Source: an uncultured Clostridia bacterium
Lineage (GTDB): Bacteria; Bacillota; Clostridia; Christensenellales; Pumilibacteraceae
Assembly: GCA_947089425.1 (NCBI GenBank)
Contig: CAMUKG010000001.1
Span: 124,001-188,000, forward strand
Length of the DNA: 64,000 bases
Direction of reading: 5' to 3'
Of this stretch, positions 1-8,596 are shown piece by piece; positions within the stretch are counted from its first letter, which is position 1, and every line of letters starts with the position of its first letter. The notes below the pieces were generated by a model. That model had not been told where the DNA came from, made no database searches, and worked only from the letters and a program-made list of their open reading frames with translations. The position numbers and the translations under genes were made by a program.

Positions 1-669
1 TATAAATTCGCGGGAGACTTGCGGGTACTTCAAAACATGAAAGAAATGGAAGAACCGTTTGAAAAATCGCAAATCGGTTCTTCGGCAATGGCGTATAAGC
101 GTAACCCCATGCGCAGCGAAAGAATGTGCGCTCTGGCGCGTTTCGTAATATCCGTTCCCGTAAACGAAGCAATGACTTCTTGCACTCAATGGTTCGAGCG
201 CACTCTCGACGACAGCGCGAATAAGAGAATAACGCTTGCGCAAGCGTTTTTGGCCCTCGACGGCGTTCTTAACCTTTATAATAATATTGCCGAAAATATG
301 GTTGTTTACGATAAAATAATTCTCAAGCACATTATGGCGGAACTTCCGTTTATGGCAACCGAAGAAATTCTCATGGAATGCGTAAAGGCGGGAGGAAACC
401 GTCAGGAACTTCACGAAAAAATTCGCTCGCATTCTATGGAAAGCGCTCGCTTGGTAAAGACGGAAGGGAAAGACAACGACTTAATAGAGCGCGTTAAATC
501 GGATTCGGCTTTCTCGGCAATACATGCCAAAATAGACTCCATTCTCGCGCCCGAAAACTTTACGGGCAGAGCGGCGGAGCAAACCGAAAAATTTGTTAAA
601 GAGGAAATCGACCCTGTGCTTAAAGCCAACGCCGAACATTTGGGAATAACTGCGGAAATAAACGTTTAA
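1..669 (+). CDS. purB: adenylosuccinate lyase, C-terminal part (partial at window edge)
   Basis: C-terminal 222 residues of a fumarase/aspartase-superfamily lyase; the reading frame is open to base 1, so the start lies outside the window. The flexible-loop signature GSSAMAYKRNPMRSER, near residues 27-42, carries the catalytic Ser and is typical of PurB rather than of argininosuccinate lyase or fumarase. PurB cleaves SAICAR to AICAR and adenylosuccinate to AMP, both with release of fumarate, in cytosolic purine synthesis. The stop codon overlaps the end of the convergent ZIP gene by four bases, and no terminator is visible between them. Confidence 0.93.
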   Translation, partial: YKFAGDLRVLQNMKEMEEPFEKSQIGSSAMAYKRNPMRSERMCALARFVISVPVNEAMTSCTQWFERTLDDSANKRITLAQAFLALDGVLNLYNNIAENMVVYDKIILKHIMAELPFMATEEILMECVKAGGNRQELHEKIRSHSMESARLVKTEGKDNDLIERVKSDSAFSAIHAKIDSILAPENFTGRAAEQTEKFVKEEIDPVLKANAEHLGITAEINV

Positions 670-1460
670 CCGAGAGCCACGTCCATAAGCATCATAACCA
701 TAAATCCCGCAATACAGCCTATGGCGGCAATATTTTTGTTTTCGCGGCACGCTTCGGCTATCAGCTCGCTTGCAACAACGGCAATCATAGCGCCCGCCGA
801 AAACGAAAGACAAAACGGGAGCGCCGCTTTTATTGCGGTGCACATAAAATATCCGAGCATTGCCGCGCACGGCTCCACAATACCGCTTAGCTGACCGAAC
901 AAAAACGCTTTCGAACGGCTGTAACCGTCGCGGCGCAAAGGGAGAGCTACCGAAGCTCCTTCGGGAAAATTCTGTAACCCTATTCCGAGTGCGAGAGCGA
1001 ACGCGCCGACTATTGTGCTTGCGGGAGTTCCCACCGACACGGCGCCGAAAGCCACGCCGACGCTCATTCCTTCGGGAATATTGTGCAACGTGATTGACGA
1101 AACCAAAAGAATACTGCGCTTTTTCGATTCGCCGCCATCTTCGTGTTTCATCGCAATGCTTCTGTCGAGAAGTTTAGACACTCCCACTACAAACAGTCCG
1201 CCCGCCAAAAAACCTATGCACGGAAACAAATACGGAATGTAACCGAGTTCCACGCTTAAATCGATAGCGGGAGAGAGCAAAGACCAAAATGAAGCGGCAA
1301 TCATAACGCCTGCGGCAAATCCCATTAAAACGTTCATTACGGCGGCATTTACTTTTTTAAAGAAAAAAACAAGCGCGGCGCCCAATGCTGTTATAAGCCA
1401 GCAAAAGACCGACGCGCATAATGCAAGCCAAACAATCGGAATATTATTCGTAAAGTTCAT
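666..1460 (-). CDS. ZIP family metal transporter (GufA-like)
   Basis: 264-residue polytopic membrane protein with about eight hydrophobic segments. The two metal-binding helices of the ZIP family are clear: HNIPEG at residues 126-131 and QNFPEG at 163-168, with the His-Asn..Pro-Glu-Gly pattern that lines the Zn2+/divalent metal path. A short His/Asp/Glu/Lys loop at about 104-114 matches the usual cytoplasmic loop between helices 3 and 4. The ATG has a GGAG ribosome site just upstream on the minus strand. The protein probably imports zinc or a similar metal; substrate cannot be read from sequence. It is convergent with purB and divergent from the DUF1538 operon, so it is likely a single-gene unit. 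Confidence 0.88.
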   Translation of the reverse strand: MNFTNNIPIVWLALCASVFCWLITALGAALVFFFKKVNAAVMNVLMGFAAGVMIAASFWSLLSPAIDLSVELGYIPYLFPCIGFLAGGLFVVGVSKLLDRSIAMKHEDGGESKKRSILLVSSITLHNIPEGMSVGVAFGAVSVGTPASTIVGAFALALGIGLQNFPEGASVALPLRRDGYSRSKAFLFGQLSGIVEPCAAMLGYFMCTAIKAALPFCLSFSAGAMIAVVASELIAEACRENKNIAAIGCIAGFMVMMLMDVALG

Positions 1461-1601
1461 CGTATATCTCCATTTGTAAAACTAAAAGACACACCTTGCG
1501 GTCTTATTATCAATTTATGCCGCTCTGTGCGCGAACGCAACGAATAAAAACAGTTTTTAACGCCTTAAAACAAAAATTGCTTCAACGGGCGCGTCAAGCG
1601 T

Positions 1602-1630
1602 TTGACAGACAAATGTGGTCGTGTTAAAAT
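1602..1630 (+). promoter_or_regulatory. sigma-A type promoter of the DUF1538/PII operon
   Basis: Perfect -35 TTGACA (1602-1607), 17-bp spacer, -10 TAAAAT (1625-1630), about 75 bp before the DUF1538 start. The rest of the 245-bp gap between the ZIP gene and this operon shows no ORF or hairpin I can support. Confidence 0.7.
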
Positions 1631-1705
1631 AAAATTGCAAACGGTTTACAATAAAATTTTATTTAATTTCACAACAAAAGATTTATATTAAAAAGCGGAG
1701 GTGGC

Positions 1706-3235
1706 ATGGGCAAAATACTATTTGCAAAACTGAAAGAAGCGTTATTTTCCGTACTTCCGATAACCTTGATAGTTTTTATTATTTCGTTCACGCCGCTCGG
1801 AGAGAATTTTACCGTGCGCGAAATGGCGGTTTTCGGCATTTCCGCCGTGTTTTTGGTCATAGGAATAGGATTATTCAATTTGGGCGCCGACCTTGCCATG
1901 ACTCCTATGGGCGAGCATGTGGGAACAGGTCTTACAAAATCGAAAAAGCTCAAAATATTGCTTTCGGTAAGCTTTGTGATGGGAGTTTTGATAACTATTG
2001 CCGAGCCCGATTTATCGGTTTTGGCAAATCAGGTAGAAGCAGTTATGAACAGCACATTGCTAATCGTCACGGTCGGCTTAGGTGTGGGATTGTTTTTGGT
2101 AATTTCAATATTGAAAATAGTTTTCCGCAAGAATCTTTCGTCACTTTTAATGTTTTTTTATATGATGCTCTTCGCGTTTTGCGCAATCATGCTCGAAAAC
2201 GGAAAGACGGGATTTGTCCCTCTCGCGTTCGATTCGGGCGGCGTAACCACAGGGCCTATTACCGTTCCGTTCATTATGGCGCTCGGCGTGGGCATAGCCA
2301 ACACGATAGGCGGACGCAATTCAAAAGAGAACAGCTTCGGACTTATAGCGCTTTGCTCGGTAGGGCCAATGCTTGCGGTTATGATTTTGTCGCTAACGTC
2401 GAAAGGCGAGCTTACATACGCGCTTCCCGATTATTCGATGAGCGCAAATCTCGGAGTCGCTTTTTGGAAAACGGTGCTCTCAACTTTAATAGAAGTTGCG
2501 AAAGCGCTTGCTTTAATAGTTGTGTTTTTCGCCGTTTTGCAGTTTGCCGTTTTAAAGTTGCCCAAAAAAAAGCTTTTGCAAATCGCAATAGGAATAGGCT
2601 ACACTCTTGCGGGACTCGTAATCTTTTTAACCGCCGTAAAGGTAGGATTTATGCCTGTCGGCTTCAAACTCGGAAGCGAAATCGCCGGAAAAAGCAAAGT
2701 ATTCGCCGTAGTTATAGGTTTGATACTCGGCACTGTGGTAGTGCTTGCCGAACCCGCCGTTCACGTTCTTAATCGTCAGGTCGAAGAAATAACGGGCGGA
2801 GGAGTAACAAAACTCCAAATGCTGATAGCTTTATCTATCGGCGTCGGAGTGTCTATTGCGCTGTCGGTAATACGCATAATATTCGATTTTTCGATATTAT
2901 ACTATCTTATACCAGGCTATTTGATTTCGCTCGGACTGTCGTTCTTCGTTCCGAAACTTTATACGGCGATTGCGTTCGACTCGGGCGGCGTTGCAAGCGG
3001 TCCTCTCACTTCGAGTTTCATTCTTCCCCTCGCAATAGGCGCGTGCTCGTCTATCGCGGGAGAAGCAAGCATTCTCGGGCTTGCGTTCGGCGTGGTGGCA
3101 ATGGTTGCAATGACGCCGCTAATCACCATTCAAATGCTCGGTTTTAAGGCAGTTATGTCGGCAAAAGTCAGAAACAGAATAACTATGAAGCGCATACTTT
3201 CGGCCGACGACGAGCAAATTATTTACTTTGAATAA
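1706..3235 (+). CDS. DUF1538 family multi-spanning membrane protein
   Basis: 509-residue integral membrane protein with an internal duplication. The motif AFDSGG followed by V-x-x-GP occurs at about 174-184 and again at about 423-433, and an AEP...L..QVE motif occurs near 99-111 and again near 349-363. This is the layout of DUF1538 proteins, which look like transporters or channels but have no settled substrate. The ATG follows GGAGGTGG. Two PII-like genes follow within 13 and 2 bases, so the three are surely co-transcribed. By analogy with AmtB-GlnK and with the PII-like proteins that gate carbon or nitrogen transporters, the small proteins may control flux through this one; that is inference. 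Confidence 0.85.
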   Translation: MGKILFAKLKEALFSVLPITLIVFIISFTPLGENFTVREMAVFGISAVFLVIGIGLFNLGADLAMTPMGEHVGTGLTKSKKLKILLSVSFVMGVLITIAEPDLSVLANQVEAVMNSTLLIVTVGLGVGLFLVISILKIVFRKNLSSLLMFFYMMLFAFCAIMLENGKTGFVPLAFDSGGVTTGPITVPFIMALGVGIANTIGGRNSKENSFGLIALCSVGPMLAVMILSLTSKGELTYALPDYSMSANLGVAFWKTVLSTLIEVAKALALIVVFFAVLQFAVLKLPKKKLLQIAIGIGYTLAGLVIFLTAVKVGFMPVGFKLGSEIAGKSKVFAVVIGLILGTVVVLAEPAVHVLNRQVEEITGGGVTKLQMLIALSIGVGVSIALSVIRIIFDFSILYYLIPGYLISLGLSFFVPKLYTAIAFDSGGVASGPLTSSFILPLAIGACSSIAGEASILGLAFGVVAMVAMTPLITIQMLGFKAVMSAKVRNRITMKRILSADDEQIIYFE

Positions 3236-3247
3236 GAGGTGTAAGTA

Positions 3248-3748
3248 ATGTCCGATAAGTTAAAAGCGGTTAAAAAAAAGCGCAAAGAGAAAATAGCCGT
3301 GCTTAAAGAAGGGCACAAAAAACGCGCCGCCGAAATAAAGTCTAAAATAAAAAACGCCGTTACAAAAAACAAACAGGCAAATCCTAACACCGTTACGCAA
3401 AACAGACTCGAACTTTTGGTAACGATTGTTAACCGCAACAAAGCCGAATTTTATATAGACCTATTGCAAGCGTTCGAAGTGAATATGCAGTTTTTGGCGT
3501 TTGCGCACGGAACAGCCGACGAGCGTATGCGCAGTTATATAGGACTCACCGATTCCGATAAAACAGTTATATTCAGCGTAATTCAAGAAAACAAAATTGC
3601 CGAAGCTCTCAACGCTCTCGACGAAAAATTCAAAACGATAAAAAACGGTAAGGGCATTGCCTACACTATTCCGTTCACAAGTGTAATCGGCACGCTCATA
3701 TATGGCTTTTTGAGCAACAACCGCATGGCTATTAAGGAGAATAAATAG
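3248..3748 (+). CDS. PII-like signalling protein with basic N-terminal extension
   Basis: 166 residues. Residues 1 to about 45 are extremely Lys/Arg rich and probably helical; the rest (about 53-166) has the PII/GlnB-like alpha-beta pattern, and it aligns by eye with the next gene: an opening LLVTIVN strand, a helix, an F-A-x-G-T turn, then a KGIAYTIP/VIG strand near the end. The basic tail is unusual for a PII protein and might bind membrane phospholipid, RNA or DNA. It sits 13 bases after the DUF1538 gene and has a good AGAGGTG site. The effector and partner are unknown; regulation of the DUF1538 membrane protein is the simplest inference. Confidence 0.6.
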   Translation: MSDKLKAVKKKRKEKIAVLKEGHKKRAAEIKSKIKNAVTKNKQANPNTVTQNRLELLVTIVNRNKAEFYIDLLQAFEVNMQFLAFAHGTADERMRSYIGLTDSDKTVIFSVIQENKIAEALNALDEKFKTIKNGKGIAYTIPFTSVIGTLIYGFLSNNRMAIKENK

Positions 3749-3750
3749 AA

Positions 3751-4164
3751 ATGGAAAAAACGGCTCACGAGTTAATACTGTGTATAGTTAACACAGGTTT
3801 TTCGGAAATAGTTATGGACGCCGCAAAAGAAGTCGGAGCACGCGGCGGCACGGTTATTCATGCGAGAGGAACGGCAAATAAAGAGGCGGAAGAATTTTTC
3901 CACATAACCATTCAGCCCGATAAAGAAATAGTCATGATTCTTGTAGCTTCCGAAATCAAAGATAAAGTTTTGCACGCGATTTATCAATCGGCGGGGCTCA
4001 AATCCGAAGGGCAAGGAATAGCGTTTTCTATGCCCGTAAACCATGTGGTAGGGCTTTCAAGCGGAGCCGCAATTCCGTCGAGCGATAAAACCGAACTTGC
4101 TGCAACCGCACTAACGGATAGTGCAAGTCGTTCGGAACAAAGCGAATCCGCAAGTATAGAATAA
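3751..4164 (+). CDS. PII-like nitrogen-regulatory-type protein
   Basis: 137 residues. The segment IVNTGFSEIVMDAAKEVGA near residues 12-30, followed by GGTVIHARGTA and the later GQGIAFSMPV, follows the beta-alpha-beta order of PII/GlnB proteins, with the T-loop region (about 37-48) short and lacking the uridylylated Tyr of classic GlnB. A Ser/Ala-rich tail after about residue 110 is low complexity. It begins two bases after the preceding PII-like gene and ends just before a strong terminator, so it closes the three-gene operon. Two different PII-like subunits beside one membrane protein suggest a heteromeric or two-signal sensor; this is inference. Confidence 0.7.
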   Translation: MEKTAHELILCIVNTGFSEIVMDAAKEVGARGGTVIHARGTANKEAEEFFHITIQPDKEIVMILVASEIKDKVLHAIYQSAGLKSEGQGIAFSMPVNHVVGLSSGAAIPSSDKTELAATALTDSASRSEQSESASIE

Positions 4165-4199
4165 CTATGTTATACAAAATCGTATCTTTCAGATATAAA

Positions 4200-4230
4200 C
4201 CCGTCGCTTTTACAAGTGACGGGCTTTTAT
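4200..4230 (+). terminator. rho-independent terminator after the PII genes
   Basis: CCCGTC (4200-4205) pairs with GACGGG (4218-4223) around a 12-base loop and is followed by CTTTTATTTATT. Confidence 0.85.
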
Positions 4231-4232
4231 TT

Positions 4233-4382
4233 ATTCCGCATAATCTCAGCTCTCGTGAGGAATATTCCCACGCGCTCGTTAGAGTTGTGAATTATTCCGC
4301 AAATCGAGAAAATTTTGGGGTTGTAAAAAATTCCCAAAATTGATATAATTCACGCATGAGGAATAAAATGCAAATGCGGAAT
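4233..4382 (+). promoter_or_regulatory. ABC-exporter promoter with inverted and repeated operator-like motifs
   Basis: Promoter: -35 TTGTAA (4321-4326), 17-bp spacer, -10 TATAAT (4344-4349). An inverted repeat AATTTTGGG (4311-4319) / CCCAAAATT (4333-4341) embraces the -35 box and runs into the spacer. The octamer ATTCCGCA occurs at 4233-4240 and 4294-4301 and, inverted, at 4375-4382. These could be binding sites of the TetR-family regulator encoded at 7846; the pairing is inference from position. The promoter is well supported, the operator reading less so. Confidence 0.6.
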
Positions 4383-4409
4383 TACCGCAAGCATTTAAGG
4401 AGGTAAGAT

Positions 4410-5339
4410 TTGTTCAATATCGAAGTTGAAAATCTCACAAAAGATTACGGCTCGGGACGAGGAGTGTTTAACGTGTCTTTTTCGGTAGGCAAAGGCGAAG
4501 TGTTCGGCTTTCTCGGACCGAACGGCGCGGGAAAGTCTACAACCATAAGACATCTTATGGGATTTTCGAGGCCGCAAAGCGGAAGCACACGCATTTTCGG
4601 CAAAGAGACTTTTGAACGCTACTATGAAATTTTAGGCAACGTAGGATACATACCGGGCGAAATCGCTTTGCCTGCGGGGCTCACGGGGTGGGAGTTTATA
4701 CGAATGATGCAAAGTTTGCAAGGCTGCAAAAACGATAAGCGTCTACGTGAGCTTTTAAATCTTTTCGAACTCAACCCCGAAGGAGAGACAAAGCGAATGA
4801 GTTTGGGCGTGAAGCGAAAACTCGCGGTAGTCACGGCGTTTATGAACGACCCGGAAGTGTTGATTTTAGACGAGCCGACAAGCGGACTCGACCCCGTAAT
4901 GCAGGAAGTATTCGTGGAGTTTATAAAGAACGAAAAGACAAGAGGAAAAACGATTTTGCTATCAAGTCATATCTTTTCGGAAGTTGACGCAACTTGTGAC
5001 CGCATAGCGATTATCAAAGACGGGAAAATCGTTTCGGATTTTGTGGCTGACGATTTAAAGCACGCAACAAGAAAAACTTACGAACTCGATTTTGCCGATT
5101 CGGCGGCATGCGAGAAATTCTTGAACGAAACCCAAAAGAGCTATATTTTGAAAATTTTGGAACATGACTGTGCGTTAGCCAAAATTACGTTGGAAACGGA
5201 AGACAAATACATAAACGGAGTAATAGAACTGCTATCGAATTATCCCGTGCGCGGCTTTGGGCACAAAAAAGAAACTCTCGAAGATTATTTCATGAGCTAC
5301 TATAAAGAAGACAAAGAATTCGGAGGGGCTTTGCAATGA
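4410..5339 (+). CDS. ABC transporter ATP-binding protein
   Basis: 309-residue ATPase of the ABC-2 exporter type (CcmA/NatA-like). Walker A GPNGAGKST at residues 36-44, a degenerate signature around MSLGVKRK, Walker B LILDEPTSGLD, and an H-loop in LLSSHIF. The C-terminal 80 residues form the extra domain common in drug/bacteriocin exporters. The TTG start at 4410 is chosen because AAGGAGG ends six bases upstream. The next ATPase gene starts within its stop codon (ATGA), so the two are translationally coupled and likely form a heterodimer driving the permease at 6246. Confidence 0.9.
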   Translation: MFNIEVENLTKDYGSGRGVFNVSFSVGKGEVFGFLGPNGAGKSTTIRHLMGFSRPQSGSTRIFGKETFERYYEILGNVGYIPGEIALPAGLTGWEFIRMMQSLQGCKNDKRLRELLNLFELNPEGETKRMSLGVKRKLAVVTAFMNDPEVLILDEPTSGLDPVMQEVFVEFIKNEKTRGKTILLSSHIFSEVDATCDRIAIIKDGKIVSDFVADDLKHATRKTYELDFADSAACEKFLNETQKSYILKILEHDCALAKITLETEDKYINGVIELLSNYPVRGFGHKKETLEDYFMSYYKEDKEFGGALQ

Positions 5340-6256
5340 CAAATTCCGTAATCGAAATAACCGATTTGACGAAAGACTATGGCAAAGGACGAGGCATATT
5401 CGGAATAAAGCTACAAATTCGCAAAGGAGAAATGCTCGGTTTTGCGGGAACGAACGGAAGCGGAAAAACCACGACAATTCGCAATATTATGGGCTTTTTG
5501 CGTCCCACTTCGGGAAGCGTGAAAGTGTGCGGAAAAGAGTCGTGGACTCATTCGAGCGAAATAGTGAAACTCATAGGATACGTGCCGGGAGAAATTGCCT
5601 TTCCCGACCTATCGACGGGAACCGAATTTTTAAAAAGTCGGGCGGAATTTTTAAACGTATCGAACATGAGCTATGCCGAATATTTAATCGAAAAGCTGCA
5701 ACTCGACCCGCGTGCTCCTCTTAAAAGAATGAGCAAAGGCATGAAGCAAAAAACCGCGATTGTTGCCGCTCTTATGGCTAATCCGGAAATAATTTTGCTC
5801 GACGAGCCCACAACGGGGCTCGACCCGTTGATGCGCGACGCCTTTCTCGAAATAATTAAAAACGAGCACGAGAAAGGAAAAACGATTTTTATGAGCAGCC
5901 ATATGTTCGGCGAACTCGAAACTACATGCGACAGAGTGGCGTTGATTAGCAACGGCAAAATAGCGGACGTTGCCGACATGAGCGCAATACGTAACAGAAG
6001 CGAACACGAATATAAAATAGAATTCAATAGCGAAACCGACTATTCGTCATTTAAGCAAAGCGGTTACAAAGTTGTGCGCGACCAACCTCAATATTTGCAA
6101 GTCACCGTTTCGGTTACCAATGACGAAACGGCAAAACTCTTTAAATCGCTGAAAGGCAAGAACGTAAAATTTATAACGGAAGCGGTTTATAATCTTGAAA
6201 AGCATTTTAAAAACGTGTTACACGAAAAAAAGGAGAAAACAAACAATGTTCAGTAA
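5336..6256 (+). CDS. ABC transporter ATP-binding protein (second subunit)
   Basis: 306 residues, clearly paralogous to the previous gene. Walker A GTNGSGKTT at 38-46, signature near MSKGMKQK, Walker B LLDEPTTGLDP, H-loop in MSSHMFGE. It overlaps the previous gene by four bases and the permease gene by eleven, a tight coupling expected of an obligate complex. The pair of ATPases with a single long permease resembles antimicrobial-peptide or drug exporters of Firmicutes; the exported compound is not visible in the sequence. Confidence 0.9.
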   Translation: MTNSVIEITDLTKDYGKGRGIFGIKLQIRKGEMLGFAGTNGSGKTTTIRNIMGFLRPTSGSVKVCGKESWTHSSEIVKLIGYVPGEIAFPDLSTGTEFLKSRAEFLNVSNMSYAEYLIEKLQLDPRAPLKRMSKGMKQKTAIVAALMANPEIILLDEPTTGLDPLMRDAFLEIIKNEHEKGKTIFMSSHMFGELETTCDRVALISNGKIADVADMSAIRNRSEHEYKIEFNSETDYSSFKQSGYKVVRDQPQYLQVTVSVTNDETAKLFKSLKGKNVKFITEAVYNLEKHFKNVLHEKKEKTNNVQ

Positions 6257-7775
6257 ATCATTATTCAAACAGTCGTGCAAAGCCAACGGCTTAATGTGGA
6301 CTATTGTTACGGTTGCCGTGTGCTTTATGTTGTGTTGCGTAATGCTTATTGCGGGCAACGGCGAACTCGGCGAAACCAAAGTTGCAATCGAGGACGCCGT
6401 CGTTCAAGGCGAACTTACGTCTCAAACCGAGAGCAGAGCAATAAACTATTACGAAATCACCGACGGAGCGTTAAAATTTTTCGACGAGCGTTTTTCTAAG
6501 GCAATGACTGAAACGTGGAATGTAAATTCCGCTTATGCCGTTGCCGCAACCGCGCTCGAAACGGGGTACTACGCGCAGTTGCTCGCGCAAAACAATTATA
6601 CCGCCGATTCGGTTGAAGGCATGGAACTTAAAGGCGTTGTTTTTTACGCCGTTAATCCTCCGATAGTAAGCGAAAGCGGCGTTCCTACGGGCGAAAATCA
6701 ATTCGATAAGTTTTTCGACTACGAGAGTTTAGGCGTTTCCGCACCCGACTACAAACCGTATTTGCTCACGATTGCAAATCCCGATCACAAGACGGAACGA
6801 GACAAATACGCTATGACTCAGGCGAGCATATTTTTAGCGGGCAATATGGTAAAACCCGAAAACGTCGATTTAATGCTAAATGAATTGAAAGAGTATGGAA
6901 TAACTCGGCAAAAATTCAATGAATTCGGTTTTGACAACTTTGCAACGGTCAAAAGTCTTGCCGAAAATACCGTAGTCGATTACAGAGCGAAACTGCAATA
7001 TAGGTTAGACAATAACGCCGACAACAAAACGGAGAGCGAAATAAAAGCCGAGCTTGCCGCCGAACTTTCAAAAGGATTGCTCGCAAGCTTGCCGAGTAAC
7101 GTATCCGACGCGCTGAAAGAAATAGGTTCCGCCGACTTGTACGGCACGCTTGTTGGCTCTATTTTCTTTAAAATGGCGGGATTGTTGCTGCCTATTATTT
7201 ACATGATTATGACTTCGAACGCGCTGATTGCAGGGCAAGTGGATAGCGGCTCTATGGCTTACGTTTTAAGTTCGGGCACCAAACGCAAAGCGGTTGTGTT
7301 CACGCAGGCGGTGTTCTTGATTAGCTCGATATTTGCAATGTTTGTTTTAACGACACTCACAAGCGTTATATGTCTTGCTATTGTGAATGTGAATACAGGA
7401 CTAACATACGGCAAACTGTTGCTAATCAATGTAGGCGCGTTTCTCGTTATGTTCGCAATGAGCGGAATATGTTTCCTCACTTCGTGTGCGTTTAACCGAA
7501 GTAAAAACTCTATGGCGCTCGGCGGCGGACTGAATATGTTTTTCCTTGTAGCCACTATGCTCGGACTTTTCGGTTCGCCGGTGCTTCCGTCTATAATTCG
7601 CATGAAAGCGTTGAACGCGTTTAATTACGTTTCCATTATTTCGCTTTTCGACGTGGTTTCCATTTTGGAGGGCGGACTCGCGTTTTTATGGAAGCTTGCA
7701 ATACTTGCGGTTGTAGGAACGGTATGCTACATAGCGGGAAGTCTGCGCTTCGAGAAAAAAGATTTGCCGTTATAA
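6246..7775 (+). CDS. ABC-2 type transporter permease
   Basis: 509 residues. An N-terminal membrane helix (about 16-38) is followed by a large extracytoplasmic region of roughly 260 residues and then five or six hydrophobic segments from about 305 to 500, with the 'SNALIAGQVDSGSMAYVLSS' type region that is typical of ABC-2 permeases. The ATG at 6246 is preferred over an upstream in-frame start because AAGGAG lies just before it. It is the membrane partner of the two ATPases upstream. The large outside domain could bind a peptide substrate; that is inference. Confidence 0.85.
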   Translation: MFSKSLFKQSCKANGLMWTIVTVAVCFMLCCVMLIAGNGELGETKVAIEDAVVQGELTSQTESRAINYYEITDGALKFFDERFSKAMTETWNVNSAYAVAATALETGYYAQLLAQNNYTADSVEGMELKGVVFYAVNPPIVSESGVPTGENQFDKFFDYESLGVSAPDYKPYLLTIANPDHKTERDKYAMTQASIFLAGNMVKPENVDLMLNELKEYGITRQKFNEFGFDNFATVKSLAENTVVDYRAKLQYRLDNNADNKTESEIKAELAAELSKGLLASLPSNVSDALKEIGSADLYGTLVGSIFFKMAGLLLPIIYMIMTSNALIAGQVDSGSMAYVLSSGTKRKAVVFTQAVFLISSIFAMFVLTTLTSVICLAIVNVNTGLTYGKLLLINVGAFLVMFAMSGICFLTSCAFNRSKNSMALGGGLNMFFLVATMLGLFGSPVLPSIIRMKALNAFNYVSIISLFDVVSILEGGLAFLWKLAILAVVGTVCYIAGSLRFEKKDLPL

Positions 7776-7780
7776 AACGT

Positions 7781-7810
7781 TTGTAAAACAGTTAGGCTAT
7801 GTGATATAAT
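7781..7810 (+). promoter_or_regulatory. promoter of the TetR-family gene
   Basis: -35 TTGTAA (7781-7786), 18-bp spacer, -10 TATAAT (7805-7810). This gives the regulator its own transcript in addition to possible read-through from the exporter. Confidence 0.6.
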
Positions 7811-7845
7811 AAGTACAGCCTCGATATGCAAAGGAGTGGGGGAAC

Positions 7846-8436
7846 TTGAATTCAATGCAATACGAAAAAAACGACCGCAGAGTGGTTAAAACAAAACGGG
7901 CAATCAAAAACGCGTTTATTAAATTGCTTGCGGAAAAAAACTTTAACGAAATTACCGTCAAAAATATTGCGGACGAAGCTGACATAGACCGCAAAACGCT
8001 ATATAATCACTATGGCGGCATTTTCGAAATACGCGACGAACTCGAAAACGACCTCGCGGAACTTCTCGACCGTGCGGTGCGCGAACTCGATTTCGAAAAG
8101 AATATCAAGAATCCTCAGCACATATTCGAGCTTTTAACCGACATTATAAACACAAATCTCGAACTATACGGTTACCTTATGAAGTTGAACGCTAATTCTC
8201 ACATCGTAAGAAAAATAGACGGCGTGTTAAAGAGTCGGCTTCGCGACGCTATGGAACAAAGCGCGGTATTTAACGAGCCGCAAAACCTCGACCTTTGCGC
8301 CGACTTTATAACTTCGGGACTTTTAGCGGTTTATCAAAACTGGTTTAATTCCGACCGTAGCCGTCCTCTTAAAGAGGTGTCGAAAGAGGCGGGCAGACTG
8401 GTATTATTCGGATTAAAAGATTTTGCGGCTACTTAA
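7846..8436 (+). CDS. TetR/AcrR family transcriptional regulator
   Basis: 196 residues. The N-terminal helix-turn-helix spans about 15-62 with the family's conserved ITVKNIADEADIDRKTLYNHY stretch; the C-terminal helical part is the variable ligand-binding domain. TTG at 7846 is used as start because AAGGAG lies nine bases upstream; an in-frame ATG at 7855 is too far from it. It follows the ABC exporter genes on the same strand and probably represses them, possibly through the inverted repeats near 4311-4382. Its inducer is unknown. Confidence 0.85.
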   Translation: MNSMQYEKNDRRVVKTKRAIKNAFIKLLAEKNFNEITVKNIADEADIDRKTLYNHYGGIFEIRDELENDLAELLDRAVRELDFEKNIKNPQHIFELLTDIINTNLELYGYLMKLNANSHIVRKIDGVLKSRLRDAMEQSAVFNEPQNLDLCADFITSGLLAVYQNWFNSDRSRPLKEVSKEAGRLVLFGLKDFAAT

Positions 8437-8498
8437 AATCATAAAGCGGCGTTTCTGCATAAATATTCATAAAATATTCAGGGAAAGCATATATTCGC

Positions 8499-8527
8499 TT
8501 GACAGCGTTAGCATGCTGTGCTAAAAT
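8499..8527 (+). promoter_or_regulatory. promoter with overlapping palindrome ahead of the giant lipoprotein
   Basis: -35 TTGACA (8499-8504), 17-bp spacer, -10 TAAAAT (8522-8527). A perfect inverted repeat TTAGCA-N5-TGCTAA (8508-8524) fills the spacer and enters the -10 box, a classic position for a repressor site. Confidence 0.65.
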
Positions 8528-8596
8528 ATATTCAAAATCGACAAGGGCGTCGAAACTTTTGTTTCGGTGCCTTTTGCCTTTTTGGGAGGCTCCAAA

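Noticed and set aside
1461..1560. Promoter for the ZIP gene on the minus strand
   Set aside because: AT-rich candidates exist but no -35/-10 pair had acceptable spacing and match.
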